Assembly (NCBI GenBank): GCA_031267335.1
Contig: JAIRZH010000057.1
Span: 1 to 5,748 of the forward strand
Direction of reading: 5' to 3'
DNA from: Oscillospiraceae bacterium
GTDB taxonomy: Bacteria > Bacillota > Clostridia > Oscillospirales > Acutalibacteraceae
Length of the DNA stretch: 5,748 nt
The notes under the pieces were generated by a model. The model was not told the DNA's origin, made no database searches, and saw only the letters and a program-made list of their open reading frames with translations. A program made the translations under genes and the position numbers. Of the stretch, positions 5,391 through 5,748 are shown piece by piece (position 1 is the first letter of the stretch; the number at the start of each line of letters is the position of its first letter).

Positions 5391-5660
5391 ATACCAAAAT
5401 CATTAGTATTAAGTGTAATGTACGGTACAGGCTATTATCGTCATATTCAAATTAGTGAAGATGCAACTTTGTTCGATTTGCATAGCGTTTTTAGAAAGCT
5501 TCGATTTCAAAGATGATCACATGCGTGTTTTCTTTATGAATAACAGAGTATGGGATAAAACAGAAGAATACATAATAAAAATTGAATCTGATGATGATTA
5601 TTGTGAAGATTCAAAAGGTTTCACAAATGGGGAGTGTTTCCAAAATAATTATAATATGAT
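5391..5660 (+). pseudogene. Broken pRiA4b ORF-3-like protein gene
   Basis: Three lesions are visible. The N-terminal frame from 5391 reads PKSLVLSVMYGTGYYRHI, then QISEDATLFDLHSV, as in the plasmid pRiA4b ORF-3-like family (function unknown). The codon at the expected start is ATA, 6 bases after AAGAGG (5379-5384), so the start seems lost; ATG 5418 is internal to the conserved region. At the T run 5488-5492 the frame breaks, and the family continues in the next frame with LESFDFKDDHMRVFFMNNRV, then WDKTEEY. The family spacing suggests two T residues were lost, though one extra T would also explain it. The 3' half is missing and the transposase gene of an IS element begins at 5685. The GTG-started ORF at 5455-5724 is a composite of this second frame and IS sequence, not a gene. 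Confidence 0.72.
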
Positions 5661-5690
5661 ACATTTCAAACCGAGGTGTTTGAAATGTAT
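5659..5690 (+). promoter_or_regulatory. Hairpin covering the transposase SD and start codon
   Basis: A perfect 13-bp inverted repeat, ATACATTTCAAAC (5659-5671) with GTTTGAAATGTAT (5678-5690), closes a 6-base loop CGAGGT. The SD GAGG (5673-5676) lies in the loop and the ATG (5685-5687) in the stem. GGTGTTTGAAATG from 5675 could be the left terminal inverted repeat of the IS, since IS1-family ends often begin GGTG. Such a hairpin would damp translation from read-through transcripts. Confidence 0.6.
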
Positions 5691-5748
5691 AAATGTAAAA
5701 AATGTAGTAGCCAAAATTATGTAAAAGCAGGATTTGTCAAAAGCGAAC
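5685..5748 (+). CDS. IS1-like transposase, N-terminus only (runs off the window)
   Basis: Only 21 codons are present, beginning MYKCKKCSSQNYVKAGF. The CxxC knuckle (C4, C7) followed by SQNYVKAGFVKSE is typical of the N-terminal zinc-ribbon DNA-binding part of IS1-family (InsA-like) transposases; the second knuckle and the catalytic domain would lie beyond the window. ATG 5685 has GAGG at 5673-5676 with an 8-base spacer, inside the hairpin described separately. The element appears to have landed in, or replaced, the 3' part of the pRiA4b-like gene. Other zinc-ribbon transposases (for example IS1595-type) cannot be excluded from so short a stretch. Confidence 0.75.
   Translation, partial: MYKCKKCSSQNYVKAGFVKSE

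Noticed and set aside
5455..5724. 89-residue ORF starting at GTG 5455
   Set aside because: It combines the second frame of the broken pRiA4b-like gene with a shadow frame of the transposase start; it has no good SD and begins inside the conserved family region.

Overview
The window is very AT-rich (roughly 30% G+C by eye) and bacterial. Strong AGGAG-type Shine-Dalgarno (SD) sites, a tight cdsA-dxr operon, a TTG start with a good SD, and phage genes of the kinds common in Clostridia (RusA, Gp157, ERF) suggest a Firmicutes/Clostridia-like genome. Broken genes, repeats and an IS end suggest one that is decaying, as in a host-associated symbiont. The taxonomic call is inference; there is no rRNA or other marker here.

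Region 1 (1-218): no convincing gene. It can fold into several stems and ends in a good rho-independent terminator on the + strand, so it may be a small RNA or leader. Region 2 (about 274-2422, + strand): remnant of a phage early region. A small membrane protein and a coupled 52-codon ORF come first. Next are a repeat-filled stretch, a RusA Holliday junction resolvase with an altered C-terminus, and an array of repeated SD/start-codon units. A frameshifted Gp157-like gene, a hairpin-rich spacer and the first 43 codons of an ERF-type recombinase follow. RusA and ERF are DNA recombination functions of a temperate phage; Gp157 is linked to phage early genes. No integrase or structural gene is visible. 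The repeat units in front of rusA and gp157 resemble imperfect copies of the translation start of the gene that follows.

Region 3 (2419-4969, - strand): chromosomal genes. A tightly spaced pair, cdsA then dxr, makes CDP-diacylglycerol for phospholipids and MEP for isoprenoids. Downstream is an unrecognised membrane-associated protein whose end meets the broken ERF gene at a shared TTTAAA, which looks like a deletion or insertion junction.

Region 4 (4970-5748): a 420-base gene-free stretch holding a candidate cdsA promoter and a roughly 150-bp fold-back element flanked by near-identical 12-13 bp direct repeats. After it come a broken pRiA4b ORF-3-like gene (start codon lost, one frameshift, 3' end missing) and the first 21 codons of an IS1-like transposase running off the window. 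The start of that transposase is buried in a 13-bp perfect hairpin.

Three genes (rusA, gp157, pRiA4b-like) each break at a short homopolymer run. Real decay is the simplest reading, but assembly error should be excluded first.
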